Shown: positions 16,160 to 25,191, numbered from the stretch's first letter. The stretch is 64,000 bases of DNA from Bacillus_BA fengqiuensis (GCA_030813035.1 JAUSTV010000001.1); one strand, 5' to 3'. The notes: generated by a model from the letters alone, not told the origin. Numbers and translations are program-made.

Positions 16160-16731
16160 ACGGTTCCAAAATCATGATTGTGGATGATGAACCCTTTACA
16201 AGAATCGATATGAAAGAAATGCTGGAGGAAAGCGGCTATGAGGTGGTGGGCGAAGGGAAAAATGGTGAAGAAGCCATCGAGAAAGCCCATGCCCTGCAGC
16301 CGGATTTGATCATCATGGATGTAAAAATGCCGGTGATGAATGGAATAAAAGCCTCGTCCATTATTAAAAGCTTTTCGAATTGTGCAATCCTGTTACTTAC
16401 CGCATACAGTCACCGTGAAGTGGTGGAAGATGCGAAGAATGCCGATATCAACGCTTACCTCGTTAAACCTGTGAAAGAAAGAGAACTGCTTCCAGCAGTT
16501 GAAATTGCCTTAAGTCAACGGAGACAATTTCTTAGCTTGCAGGATAAAATCGGGAATCTAGAACAGAAAATGGCGGATCGCAAAACCATTGAACGAGCAA
16601 AAGGCCTTCTGATGCAGCAACTAAACTGCACAGAGGAACAGGCATACCGCCGAATGCAGAAAGAAAGCATGACACATCATATTCCGATGATCAAGCTGGC
16701 AGAAAAGGTCATACAACAAACAAGTGAATAA
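16156..16731 (+). CDS. eutV: ANTAR-domain response regulator (RNA-binding antiterminator)
   Basis: The 191-aa protein has a receiver domain (MIVDDEP acidic pocket, MDVKMP with phospho-Asp about 55, LLTAYS, VKPVKE Lys) followed by a coiled-coil and an ANTAR RNA-binding domain (KTIERAKGLLMQ...EQAYRRMQKES; about 130-187). Phosphorylated EutV binds paired RNA hairpins and prevents transcription termination in eut operons. It overlaps eutW by ATGA and is followed directly by a terminator at 16741, a likely EutV target. Confidence 0.93.
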   Translation: MNGSKIMIVDDEPFTRIDMKEMLEESGYEVVGEGKNGEEAIEKAHALQPDLIIMDVKMPVMNGIKASSIIKSFSNCAILLLTAYSHREVVEDAKNADINAYLVKPVKERELLPAVEIALSQRRQFLSLQDKIGNLEQKMADRKTIERAKGLLMQQLNCTEEQAYRRMQKESMTHHIPMIKLAEKVIQQTSE

Positions 16732-16738
16732 CAATAAA

Positions 16739-16796
16739 GCAAAGGCGCTTTGCAACACCCCTACAAAGATAGGGAGTGTTCAAAGCGCCTTTTTGT
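16739..16796 (+). promoter_or_regulatory. Terminator/antiterminator switch between eutV and eutA, candidate EutV target
   Basis: AAAGGCGCTTTG (16741-16752) pairs with CAAAGCGCCTTT (16781-16792), followed by a T-run, making an intrinsic terminator. Its 5' arm is also self-complementary as GCAAAG-GCG-CTTTGC (16739-16753), which would preclude the terminator. An inner hairpin CCCTA/TAGGG (16759-16774) has a six-base loop, CAAAGA. ANTAR targets are small hexaloop hairpins overlapping terminators, so EutV-dependent readthrough into eutABC-eat is inferred. The loop is not a perfect A1/G4 match. Confidence 0.6.
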
Positions 16797-16827
16797 TTCT
16801 CGATTTTCAAAGATAAGGAGGATAAGG

Positions 16828-18273
16828 ATGAAGGATAACTGGATAAAGAGCATCGGTCTTGATATCGGCACAAGTACGACGAAATTTATTGTCAGCCATT
16901 TGCTGGTGAGGGAAATAGGAGACCGTTTTAGTCTTCCGAGCTGTCAAATCGTCGACCGTAAAATAACGTATACGAGTCGCATTTATACGACACCTTTAAA
17001 AAGTCATTATGAAATTGATATCGATCAATTAGCGGAACTTTTAGCCTATGAGTATGAGCAATCACAAATTGGTTTGCATGATGTGAAAGCGGGAGCTGTC
17101 ATCATCACAGGGGAAACAGCTCGAAAAGAAAATGCCCAAACCATCATTCATTATTTGGCAGAGCGTGCAGGTGATTTTGTCGTGGCAACGGCAGGAGCCC
17201 ACTTAGAGGGTATTTTGGCCGGAAAAGGATCTGGAGCGATGAAACGTTCTCTCGAAATTGAAGGTGTTGTTGCCAATGTAGACATTGGTGGTGGTACAGC
17301 AAATGCGGCCTTGTTTCAACAAGGCAAAGCTATCCAGACGGTCACGTTTCATGTTGGAGGACGGCTTATCCGCTTAACAGCTCATGGGGAGATTGAGTAC
17401 ATTTCAGAACATATTCAGCCTTGGCTTACGGCCAATCATTTTGACCTGCAAATAGGAGAAACCGTTACCTATGAGCAGCTTGAAGAAGTGTGCTACAGGA
17501 TGAACGAAAGCATGGTGTCATATCTTACCGGCTCACCAAAATATGAAGCAGAGTTATTGCTGCTTGAACCGCCTTCCAAGCCCATGTTGCCGATTGACGA
17601 AATGATTTTTTCAGGCGGTGTCGGTCATATGATGGTTGACGAAAAGCCCTGTCACCTGAAAGACGTCACCAAGCATGGAGATATGGGACCTTTGCTTGCT
17701 TCTGCACTAAAGTCTGTGTCTCAGCAATTTCCCGTTCACATCAAAAAAGCGATGGAAACGACAAGGGCGACTGTCATCGGAGCAGGAATGCAAAACACGG
17801 AGGTAAGCGGCGCAACCGTTTATGTGAATGAGTCCCTTTTACCGATAAAGAATATTCCCCTTATAACCGTCCCTGTTGAAGAAAATGGACAGTGGCAGAA
17901 AGAGGCCTTTCATACACGCTTACAAGATGCAATGCTCCAAGCAAAAAAAATATTTGATGTAAAGCAAGACCCGCCGTTTGCGCTTGCCTTGTCAACAATC
18001 CAATATTGCACATATGAAATGCTGCAAAGCTTGGCTTACGCACTTTATGAGCAGTTTACGCTCCATTTTCCAGACTCCTGTTGTATGGTGGTCATTTGTG
18101 AGAGTGATATGGCCAAAGCGCTCGGGCAAGCCTTGACCAAACATTGCGGGGAACAGCCGCAAGTCATTTGTATTGATCAAGTGGATTTCACACATGGTGA
18201 TTATATTGATTTAGGTTTGCCTGTTGCAGGAGAAGCCATTTCGATTTCCATTAAAACATTAGCATTTTCATGA
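16828..18273 (+). CDS. eutA: Ethanolamine ammonia-lyase reactivating factor EutA
   Basis: The 481-aa protein is an actin/HSP70-fold reactivase: IGLDIGTSTTKFI (phosphate 1), VVANVDIGGGTANAALF (phosphate 2) and an adenosine-type MIFSGGVGHMM motif. EutA swaps damaged cobalamin out of ethanolamine ammonia-lyase using ATP. ATG 16828 with AAGGAGG at 16815-16821 is the start; upstream in-frame codons back to 16750 fall inside the terminator hairpin. It overlaps eutB's nominal frame, and the eutB start is 21 bases past its stop. Confidence 0.93.
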   Translation: MKDNWIKSIGLDIGTSTTKFIVSHLLVREIGDRFSLPSCQIVDRKITYTSRIYTTPLKSHYEIDIDQLAELLAYEYEQSQIGLHDVKAGAVIITGETARKENAQTIIHYLAERAGDFVVATAGAHLEGILAGKGSGAMKRSLEIEGVVANVDIGGGTANAALFQQGKAIQTVTFHVGGRLIRLTAHGEIEYISEHIQPWLTANHFDLQIGETVTYEQLEEVCYRMNESMVSYLTGSPKYEAELLLLEPPSKPMLPIDEMIFSGGVGHMMVDEKPCHLKDVTKHGDMGPLLASALKSVSQQFPVHIKKAMETTRATVIGAGMQNTEVSGATVYVNESLLPIKNIPLITVPVEENGQWQKEAFHTRLQDAMLQAKKIFDVKQDPPFALALSTIQYCTYEMLQSLAYALYEQFTLHFPDSCCMVVICESDMAKALGQALTKHCGEQPQVICIDQVDFTHGDYIDLGLPVAGEAISISIKTLAFS

Positions 18274-18293
18274 ATAAAAACGAGGTGATAAAG

Positions 18294-19664
18294 ATGTATA
18301 AGAAAACGGCCTTATTGGGAAAAACCTATCAATTCTATAGTTTAAAAGAAATCATGGCGAAGGCGAACGAAGAACGTTCCGGCGACCAGCTCGCAGGCAT
18401 CAGTGCCGAAAACATGAAAGAGCGCATGGCGGCGAAGGTGGTGTTAGCCGACTTGACTTTAGCTGACATTCGAAACTACCCCTTATTATCCCCGGAAGAG
18501 GATGAAGTCTCAAAAGTCATTGAAGAAAGCTTGAATGAAAGCATATATGACATTTTGAAAAACTGGACCGTTGCCGATTTGCGTGAATATATCCTTGATG
18601 AGCAGCACTCAGGAGCTGATTTGTTAAGGATCAGCGAGGGGCTGACAAGTGAAATGATTGCAGCCGTGGCGAAGATTATGTCCAATCTTGATCTCATTCA
18701 AGCGGCATCTAAAATGAAAATCATTACCTACTGTCAAACGAAAGTGGGACAAATGGGGGTATTAGCGGCGAGAGCACAGCCTAATCATCCTTCCGACAAT
18801 CTGCAAGGCATGAGGGCTTCTTTATATGAAGCGTTGAGTTACGGGGTAGGAGACGCCATGATCGGGATTAATCCGGTTATTGATACAACGGATAATATTT
18901 ATGGAATGTTGTGTGAAACAAAAGAAATTATCAATCAGTTTTCCATCCCAACCCAAAACTGTGTGTTATCACATGTGACAAGCCAAATGAGGGCAATCGA
19001 AAAGGGAGCGCCTGCTGACTTGATTTTTCAAAGTTTGGCCGGCACTCAAGCCGGGATCGAGTCTTTTGGTATTTCAGTTTCAATGCTTGATGAAGCAACG
19101 TCTCTTATTCATGAGAAGGGAACAGCTGTCGGTCCTAACAGGTGGTACCTCGAAACGGGGCAAGGATCAGAACTATCAGCCGAGGCCCATTTTGATATCG
19201 ACCAGGTGACATTAGAAGCTAGATGCTATGGACTGGCAAAAAGATATAAACCGTTCTTAGTCAACACCGTTGTGGGGTTCATTGGACCGGAGTACTTATA
19301 CGACAGCAAACAAGTGATTCGGGCTGGGTTAGAAGATCACTTTATGGGGAAAATGCACGGTTTGCCGATGGGGGTCGATGTTTGCTATACGAATCATATG
19401 AAAGCCGACCAAAATGATATGGACACTCTTAGTACGCTATTAGCGGCCGCTGGTGTGAATTTCGTGATTGGTGTTCCTATGGCGGATGATTGCATGTTGA
19501 ATTATCAATCGTTAAGTTATCACGATATTGCCACATTACGTAGTGTACTGCGTTTAAGTCCCGCTCCACAGTTCGAACAATGGCTGGAAAAGCAAGGAAT
19601 AATAGAAAACGGCAAATTAACCAAATTAGCTGGTGACCCAACTTTGTTTATGAGCAAAGCATAA
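18294..19664 (+). CDS. eutB: Ethanolamine ammonia-lyase large subunit
   Basis: The 456-aa protein aligns along its length with EutB: KANEERSGDQLAG near the start, KNWTVADLREYI, YGVGDAMIGINPV, LSHVTSQ, IFQSLAGTQAG, ETGQGSELSA, NTVVGFIGPEYLYD and RAGLEDHFMGKMHGLPMG. The TIM barrel binds ethanolamine and adenosylcobalamin and yields acetaldehyde plus ammonia. The start is ATG 18294 after GAGGTGAT; the in-frame ATG at 18270 lacks an RBS. Full length for the family. Confidence 0.97.
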   Translation: MYKKTALLGKTYQFYSLKEIMAKANEERSGDQLAGISAENMKERMAAKVVLADLTLADIRNYPLLSPEEDEVSKVIEESLNESIYDILKNWTVADLREYILDEQHSGADLLRISEGLTSEMIAAVAKIMSNLDLIQAASKMKIITYCQTKVGQMGVLAARAQPNHPSDNLQGMRASLYEALSYGVGDAMIGINPVIDTTDNIYGMLCETKEIINQFSIPTQNCVLSHVTSQMRAIEKGAPADLIFQSLAGTQAGIESFGISVSMLDEATSLIHEKGTAVGPNRWYLETGQGSELSAEAHFDIDQVTLEARCYGLAKRYKPFLVNTVVGFIGPEYLYDSKQVIRAGLEDHFMGKMHGLPMGVDVCYTNHMKADQNDMDTLSTLLAAAGVNFVIGVPMADDCMLNYQSLSYHDIATLRSVLRLSPAPQFEQWLEKQGIIENGKLTKLAGDPTLFMSKA

Positions 19665-19682
19665 TACTGGGAGGTGTGTAAC

Positions 19683-20396
19683 ATGAATAAGCCAGACGTG
19701 ATGGATCCACTGGACATTTTAAAACAATATACGCCGGCTCGAATTGGTGTCGGGCGTACTGGTACAAGACCGTTGACGAAAGATTTCTTATCATTTCGAA
19801 TCGACCATGCAGCCGCTGTTGACACTGTATATGGCGAAGTATCAGAAGACTTATTGCAGCAATTGAGCTTATTCTCGATCGAAACATGTTTTGAAACGAA
19901 AGAGAGGTATTTAACACGGCCTGATCAAGGAAGGATTTTATCGGATGAAGGAAAAGCAACGATCATGGAACGCTGCATTCAACATCCTCAAGTCCAAATT
20001 GTTGTATCGGATGGATTAAGTGCAAATGCGATTGAAGAAAACATCTTGGATGTGTACCCTGCCTTGCTTGATTCCATGTCTGCTTATGGCTTAAAGACCG
20101 GGACACCATTCTTTGTAAAGGGCGGACGGGTCGGATGTATGGATGCGATTGGAGAAATTTTGAAGCCAGAGGCGTTTGTACTGCTGATTGGAGAACGGCC
20201 GGGGCTTGTCTGTGCCCATTCGCTTAGTGCCTATATGTGTTATAGGCCCCGTAAAGGAACAAAAGAATCTGATCGCATGGTGATATCAAATATTCACCGA
20301 AGAGGCACACCGCCGATCGAAGCAGCCGCCCATATCGGGACAGTCATTAGTCAAATGCTCAAACAACAAACAAGCGGCGTCAATCTTGTACTTTAA
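19683..20396 (+). CDS. eutC: Ethanolamine ammonia-lyase small subunit
   Basis: The 237-aa protein carries EutC motifs: RIGVGRTGTRPLT, FRIDHAAAVDTVY, VSDGLSANAIEEN, KGGRVGCMDAIGE, LIGERPGL and ISNIHRRGTPPIEAAAHI. It completes the B12-binding alpha/beta complex with EutB. ATG 19683 follows GGGAGGTG at 19670-19677. The amino-terminal extension used for microcompartment targeting in enteric EutC looks short or absent here, which fits the lack of shell genes. Confidence 0.96.
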   Translation: MNKPDVMDPLDILKQYTPARIGVGRTGTRPLTKDFLSFRIDHAAAVDTVYGEVSEDLLQQLSLFSIETCFETKERYLTRPDQGRILSDEGKATIMERCIQHPQVQIVVSDGLSANAIEENILDVYPALLDSMSAYGLKTGTPFFVKGGRVGCMDAIGEILKPEAFVLLIGERPGLVCAHSLSAYMCYRPRKGTKESDRMVISNIHRRGTPPIEAAAHIGTVISQMLKQQTSGVNLVL

Positions 20397-20410
20397 AGGA
20401 GGAAGCAGAG

Positions 20411-21820
20411 ATGAGTCAGACACATGAATTGAAGAAACATTTAAAGCCGATCCATTTATGGGCGATTTCAGTCGGGATGGTCATTTCGGGCCAATATTTC
20501 GGCTGGAACTATGGATTTGAACAGGGCGGAATTATCGGTCTTGCGATTGCCGCTGTCATTGTGACCATTTTTTATACAACCTTTATTTTCAGCTACTCAG
20601 AGTTGTCAACTTCCATTCCGCACGCCGGCGGACCCTCGGCTTACGCGAAAAGAGCATTGGGGCCTTTCGGCGGGTTTATGGCAGGGGTTGCTTGTTTGCT
20701 GGAATTCGTATTTGCCCCTCCGGCCATCGCTGTTTCAACAGGTGCGTACCTTCACTTTTTAATACCGGCTATTCACCCTGTTTATGCAACGGTAGGCGTA
20801 TTTATCTTTTTCATTCTCATTAATTTAATCGGAGTCAAGGAAGCGGCAGTGATTGAATTGGTGGCAACGATTGTAGCCTTAATTGGTTTAGCAATCTATT
20901 ATGCGGCAGGGTTACCGCACATTAAGATGGACAACATTTTAAATGAGTACTCATTCGTAAACGGTTGGACAGGCGTATTAGCCGCGATTCCATTTGGAGT
21001 TTGGTTTTATTTAGCCATTGAAGGCGGCGCGATGGCGGCAGAAGAAGTAGAAAATCCGCGCAAAGATATTCCTAAAGGGTTCATAGGCGGGATCTTAACG
21101 CTGGCAACTGCGACAATATTTACCTTACTTGTAACCGCAGGCCTTGGCGGTGGAAAAGGAGAATTGGCAGATTATCCATTGCCGCAAGCATTGGCATCGA
21201 TTTATGGTGAAGGAAGTGCGATTCCGACCACTGTCGCTGTGATTGGCCTATTTGGATTAATCGCAAGCTTACATGGCATTATTATGGGTTATTCTCGCCA
21301 AACATACGCATTGGCAAGGGAAGGGTATTTGCCTCGGGCGTTAGCAAAAGTAAATAAAAAAGGCGCGCCGGTTTGGGGTCTATTAGTGCCTGGAGCGATT
21401 GCCGTTATTTGTGCAGGTTCTGCCACTTTTGCCAATGCATTGATTATTTTATCGGTCTTCGGTGCCGTGACCATGTATTGCATTAGCATGGTTTCTCTCT
21501 TCATTTTACGAAAAAAGGAGCCGAACCTTGAGCGGCCATTTAAAGTGGCGTACCCGATTGTTCCGGGTATTGCACTTGCCCTTGGATTATTATGTCTTTA
21601 CAGCATTGTCAGGTACAGTGTTTTAACGACTTCGCTTTCCATTTTTGGAATGACCGTCCCGCTCACATATGTGATTGGTTTCATATTCATAAGCGCCATT
21701 TTATATTATGTTTTATACGGGGCGAAACAAGTGAAATCTGTTTCAGAAGAATCTAATTCTCCGATCGAACTATTAGCCGTAGGCGGCGATCACCAGAAAA
21801 CGGAAACGACATCCATATAG
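20411..21820 (+). CDS. eat: Ethanolamine permease (APC family)
   Basis: The 469-aa membrane protein has about 12 hydrophobic segments and APC-superfamily motifs (SVGMVISGQYFGWNYGFEQGG helix 1, IPHAGGPSAYAKRALGP, AEEVENPRKDIPKG). It closely resembles the Eat-type ethanolamine transporter that accompanies eutBC in non-enteric bacteria. ATG 20411 follows AAAGGAGGAAG immediately after eutC. It is the last gene of the eut operon and would import the substrate for EutBC. Confidence 0.93.
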   Translation: MSQTHELKKHLKPIHLWAISVGMVISGQYFGWNYGFEQGGIIGLAIAAVIVTIFYTTFIFSYSELSTSIPHAGGPSAYAKRALGPFGGFMAGVACLLEFVFAPPAIAVSTGAYLHFLIPAIHPVYATVGVFIFFILINLIGVKEAAVIELVATIVALIGLAIYYAAGLPHIKMDNILNEYSFVNGWTGVLAAIPFGVWFYLAIEGGAMAAEEVENPRKDIPKGFIGGILTLATATIFTLLVTAGLGGGKGELADYPLPQALASIYGEGSAIPTTVAVIGLFGLIASLHGIIMGYSRQTYALAREGYLPRALAKVNKKGAPVWGLLVPGAIAVICAGSATFANALIILSVFGAVTMYCISMVSLFILRKKEPNLERPFKVAYPIVPGIALALGLLCLYSIVRYSVLTTSLSIFGMTVPLTYVIGFIFISAILYYVLYGAKQVKSVSEESNSPIELLAVGGDHQKTETTSI

Positions 21821-21860
21821 GAAAAAAGAATGTCATGAAGTGTTTGCTTAAATTCAGAAA

Positions 21861-21887
21861 AGAGGGTTGCTGAGGCAACTCTTTTTT
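21861..21887 (+). terminator. Terminator of eut operon
   Basis: AGA-GG-GTTGC pairs with GCAAC-TCT, with a two-base bulge, followed by TTTTTT. It lies 40 bases past the eat stop codon. Confidence 0.75.
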
Positions 21888-22257
21888 ATTGGACAAATGA
21901 AACAGCCCCATTTGCCGACGTATCTATAGAATGAAAAAACATCAATGTTTATTAATACAACACTAGCATTTTATGTATTTATTATTTCAAATTATGATTT
22001 TTCTATTTAAAGGGCATAAGTGTGAGGTGGAAATTTATATTAGAGAGCAAATCTATCAAAATCATTTCTTATTATAATGAGTAATGTAAGTGGGGATTCA
22101 ATGTTCCAACCTAAAATTTCATCATGATATCCTCAAACCAAAAGCCGATGTGTTTCATGGGATAAGAAGTTTCTTTAAGAAAGATGAAGAAGATAAGACA
22201 TATGCGTAACCAAGCCATTGATGTTAGCAATCATTAGTATTGTTGATCATCAACATA

Positions 22258-22289
22258 AAACAGGGGACCCCATTGGAGGTCCTCTGTTT
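22258..22289. terminator. Hairpin, probably bidirectional terminator of the XRE-cupin gene
   Basis: AAACAGGGGACC pairs with GGTCCTCTGTTT around a short loop, with T-rich flanks on both strands. It lies downstream of the minus-strand regulator gene. The 533-base gap 21821-22353 holds this, the eut terminator and otherwise AT-rich DNA with no ORF. Confidence 0.6.
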
Positions 22290-22353
22290 GTATTTCTGAA
22301 TTAATAACACACTCGTCGTATTATAAAAGTCAGTCAGGTTTTTCTGATTAATC

Positions 22354-22902
22354 TTATAATACATCATTTAATTCAGTATCCGAATAAATCGAGATGAAAA
22401 CAACTGCTTTGCCATCTCCAATGTTTTTCACGAAGTGTGGGACACTTGCATTCCAACTAAAAGAATCACCTTCTTCTACAATAAAGGAATCCTCTCCTTG
22501 TTCGGCTAGAATCTTTCCTTCCAATACTAAATGGCACTCTTCTCCCTCGTGTGAATGCGGCTCTCCGATGGAGGATCCTGGAGGGAATTCGACTATCATG
22601 GTTCTTAGTCCGCCCTTTGAGGCCAAATGCTCGATTTTTAAGTTGTTAAAAGAAGACTGTGTTCTTGCATCTTTTCGAACGACACGCATGTGCTGTTTCT
22701 TTTCCAATAGTAAATAGGGTAAAGGAACTCCCAGAAACCCTGCAATTGTACTTAATGTACTAATAGAGGGTGAAGTGTTGTTGTTTTCAACATTGCTTAT
22801 GAATCCTTTTGAAAGACCTGTCCCTTCACACATTTGAGCAATGGTGATTTTTTTTCTGTTTCTTATCGCCCGAATTTTTGTACCAATATCCAGTTTACTC
22901 AC
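22354..22902 (-). CDS. XRE-family regulator with cupin domain
   Basis: The 182-aa protein has an amino-terminal XRE helix-turn-helix (residues about 8-62; ITIAQMCEGTGLSKGFISNVENN) and a carboxy-terminal cupin barrel (about 108-178; GSSIGEPHSHEGEECHLVLEGKI with metal-type HxH...E, then the PHFVKNIGDG motif). Such SutR/PuuR-like proteins sense a small molecule and control a neighbouring catabolic gene. The start is probably GTG 22902, though its RBS is poorly spaced. It is divergent from the dioxygenase at 23139, with a palindrome between them, so autoregulation and control of the dioxygenase-DoxX pair are inferred. Confidence 0.87.
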   Translation of the reverse strand: MSKLDIGTKIRAIRNRKKITIAQMCEGTGLSKGFISNVENNNTSPSISTLSTIAGFLGVPLPYLLLEKKQHMRVVRKDARTQSSFNNLKIEHLASKGGLRTMIVEFPPGSSIGEPHSHEGEECHLVLEGKILAEQGEDSFIVEEGDSFSWNASVPHFVKNIGDGKAVVFISIYSDTELNDVL

Positions 22903-22972
22903 CTCTAATGTTTTCTTTTAAGAAACATATTTATATATTAGCAAAAAAAAGATTGACATTCTACAATCTTCG

Positions 22973-22993
22973 TTGTTATCTTATAGGTAACAA
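22973..22993. promoter_or_regulatory. Candidate operator between XRE-cupin and dioxygenase genes
   Basis: TTGTTATC (22973-22980) and GGTAACAA (22986-22993) form an inverted repeat with a 5-base spacer. It overlaps the likely -10 region of a plus-strand promoter whose -35 is TTGACA at 22953. GTTTCTTA-like motifs also recur at about 22919, 23043 and 23092. Binding by the XRE-cupin protein is inferred from position. Confidence 0.5.
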
Positions 22994-23138
22994 ATATTCA
23001 TGTATAGAAACTTTTGATTGAGTTTTTATTTTTTTGATCTTTTGTTTCTTAATAAGAATATTTTTTCTGTATATGTAAATAAAGATGTGGATAGTTTCTT
23101 TAGAAAAATAATAAAAATGATAAGGGAGGAATATGAAG

Positions 23139-23930
23139 ATGCTGCCATCTTTCTTTATTGCTCACGGAGCACCGCTGTTAGCTATTGAAAGCAATGAATA
23201 TACTCAGTTTTTACATTCGTTAGGTAATGCACTGCCGAAGCCAAAAGCAATTATATTGTTTTCAGCACACTGGGAATCATCTGCTCAAAAAGTGAGTAGT
23301 GTAGACGAGTTTAAGACCATCTATGATTTTGGCGGATTTCCAGAAGCTTTATATCGCATTAAATATCCGGCTAAAGGCAACGAAATTATTACAATGGAAG
23401 TTACAGAGTTGTTTACTAAACAGGGGGTACCTTTTGAAGTTGATACAACACGCGGCCTAGATCATGGAGCTTGGGTAGTTCTTAGAATGCTGTACCCTAA
23501 TGCCGATATTCCGGTTATTTCAATGTCTGTAAACCCCAACCTTACACCTGAGGAGCAATATAGAATTGGAAGTTCTTTATCATCATTAAGAGAAAAAGAT
23601 ATTTTGATTATTGCCAGTGGAGGAACCGTTCATAATCTCAGAGCCTTAAGGATGGGCAGCGATAGTGGAGAAATTGATCAATGGGCGTTTGATTTTGATA
23701 AGTGGTTAGAACAGCATATAAGCGATTGGGATTTAGATTCACTATTCAAGTACGATACATTAGCTCCGAATGCTGAATTTGCGGTGCCGCCATATGGAAA
23801 TGAACACTTCATTCCACTTTTTTATGCAATGGGTGCAGCAGATCAAGAAAAAAGTGCGAAGTTGCTGCATCGTAGTTATCGATATGGAAATCTTAGTCAC
23901 AGCGTATGGCAATTTGGAGAGTCGAAGTAA
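23139..23930 (+). CDS. DODA-type extradiol ring-opening dioxygenase (LigB superfamily)
   Basis: The 263-aa protein matches the 4,5-DOPA dioxygenase/YgiD group: SFFIAHGAPLL (metal His), FSAHWES (second His), GLDHGAWVVLRMLYP and SGGTVHNLRAL. It would cleave catechols using non-haem Fe or Zn in the cytosol. ATG 23139 is preferred: GGGAGG ends at 23129, giving 9-base spacing, against 3 for ATG 23133. DoxX follows 54 bases later, and a divergent XRE-cupin regulator lies upstream. This pairing fits detoxification of catechols or quinones; exact substrate unknown. Confidence 0.9.
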   Translation: MLPSFFIAHGAPLLAIESNEYTQFLHSLGNALPKPKAIILFSAHWESSAQKVSSVDEFKTIYDFGGFPEALYRIKYPAKGNEIITMEVTELFTKQGVPFEVDTTRGLDHGAWVVLRMLYPNADIPVISMSVNPNLTPEEQYRIGSSLSSLREKDILIIASGGTVHNLRALRMGSDSGEIDQWAFDFDKWLEQHISDWDLDSLFKYDTLAPNAEFAVPPYGNEHFIPLFYAMGAADQEKSAKLLHRSYRYGNLSHSVWQFGESK

Positions 23931-23984
23931 ATCGTCATTGATCAAATTTAATTATAGGAATGACTAAACATGGAGGTAAGAAAA

Positions 23985-24413
23985 ATGGAAAACAAACATG
24001 AAATAAGTGCTTTAATTTTACGGCTAGTATTAGGAATTAGTTTCTTTATTCACGGATTAGTAAAATTCCAGGGTGGGATTGAAAATACGGTTGGATGGTT
24101 TGGCAGTATCGGGTTGCCGGGGTTTCTCGCTTATGGTGTTGCTTTAATAGAAGTTGTGGGAGGACTTGCGTTAGTACTAGGGTTATTTACCAGGGTGGTT
24201 TCTTCCTTATTTGTCTTACTAATGGCTGGAGCGATCATAAAGGTGAAATTAGCTGCAGGTTTTTTAGGGAATGGTCAAATGGCCGGTTATGAATTGGACT
24301 TAGCGTTCTTAGCGATAGCAGTATCTATTGCCGTCACTGGTTCTAAGGTTTTTGCACTCGATCAATTCATTTTCAAAGGGCAAAAGAAGGAAAGCACAAC
24401 ATCTGTAAATTAA
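23985..24413 (+). CDS. DoxX-family membrane protein
   Basis: The 142-aa protein has four hydrophobic helices and the DoxX family pattern (RLVLGISFFIHGLVKFQGG, WFGSIGLP, GLALVLGLFTR, KVKLAAGFLGNGQMAGYELDLAFL). Related proteins (MhqP/YdfP, CatD) are induced by quinones and catechols and support thiol/quinone homeostasis. ATG 23985 with GGAGG at 23971 is the start. It is the intact member of three DoxX copies here; remnants are at 25528 and 28602. Confidence 0.9.
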   Translation: MENKHEISALILRLVLGISFFIHGLVKFQGGIENTVGWFGSIGLPGFLAYGVALIEVVGGLALVLGLFTRVVSSLFVLLMAGAIIKVKLAAGFLGNGQMAGYELDLAFLAIAVSIAVTGSKVFALDQFIFKGQKKESTTSVN

Positions 24414-24440
24414 TTATATTGAAAAAAACATAGTGTACTG

Positions 24441-24490
24441 AAATTCCCCTTATTACTCACAGAATCTGAGTGATAAGGGGAATTCTTTTT
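24441..24490 (+). terminator. Terminator of the dioxygenase-DoxX operon
   Basis: AATTCCCCTTAT-T-ACTCA pairs with TGAGT-G-ATAAGGGGAATT, followed by CTTTTT. Confidence 0.88.
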
Positions 24491-24657
24491 AAGTTTGTAT
24501 AATCCTCATCATCTATGGTTATATGATGGGAAAGTTTGTATTTGAAAACTTACTTACCACATCACGTAGAGGAATATCATTTGAATGAACTGACATCTAT
24601 TTTTGTATTTGGGCTCATTGGCTTTTTGTATGCGATTATTGACATATATACATTTTT

Positions 24658-25191
24658 TTATTCTGAAAAAGCAGTTGAATAATGAACGATACCTTGCACA
24701 TTTTTAAGAGAATTCTCTGTTAATTCTAGAACCATAAATACTTCATCAGGCACCTCAAATGGGGCTTGTATATTCCATAAGCTAGCTGGTTTAAAGCCAA
24801 ACTTTGGGTAATAGTCTTTATGCCCTAAAACAATTACTGAACGATAACTAAGCTCTTTTGCATTTTTTAACGCAGCATGAATTAATTGACTTCCAATTCC
24901 TTTTTTCTGATACTCGGGTGCAACAGAAACTGGAGCAAGTGCCAAAGAATCGACAGTGTTATCATCATCTATGATTTTCACTTTAGATAAAAGAATATGA
25001 CCTACAATATCTTTATCTTGATTTAATGCGACTAACGAAAGTTCAGGAATAAATGCATCTGATTTTCTAATCCGATTTACAAGTACATGTTCTTTCTTGT
25101 CGCTATATTCTTCATTTAAAAAGACTCTTTTAACCATTTCTTCAGTTGTATTACAGTCTTCAGTGAGTTCTTGTCTAATTAGGATATCCAT
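24658..25191 (-). CDS. GNAT-family N-acetyltransferase (YhbS-like)
   Basis: The 177-aa protein has GNAT motif A, VSVAPEYQKKGIGSQLIHAALKNAKE (about 89-114), followed by the VLGHKDYYPKFGFKPAS motif typical of the YhbS group, whose substrate is unsettled. ATG 25191 has AGGAGAC upstream on the minus strand. It sits in opposite orientation between DoxX copies and appears unrelated to the flanking quinone genes, perhaps an insertion. Confidence 0.85.
   Translation of the reverse strand: MDILIRQELTEDCNTTEEMVKRVFLNEEYSDKKEHVLVNRIRKSDAFIPELSLVALNQDKDIVGHILLSKVKIIDDDNTVDSLALAPVSVAPEYQKKGIGSQLIHAALKNAKELSYRSVIVLGHKDYYPKFGFKPASLWNIQAPFEVPDEVFMVLELTENSLKNVQGIVHYSTAFSE

Noticed and set aside
16750..16827. 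Amino-terminal extension of EutA
   Set aside because: It falls inside a terminator hairpin; ATG 16828 has an ideal AAGGAGG and matches the family start.
24528..24681. Hydrophobic reading frame containing EEYHLNELTSIFVFGLIGF
   Set aside because: No start codon or RBS, and it overlaps the end of a GNAT gene; too weak to call even as a remnant.
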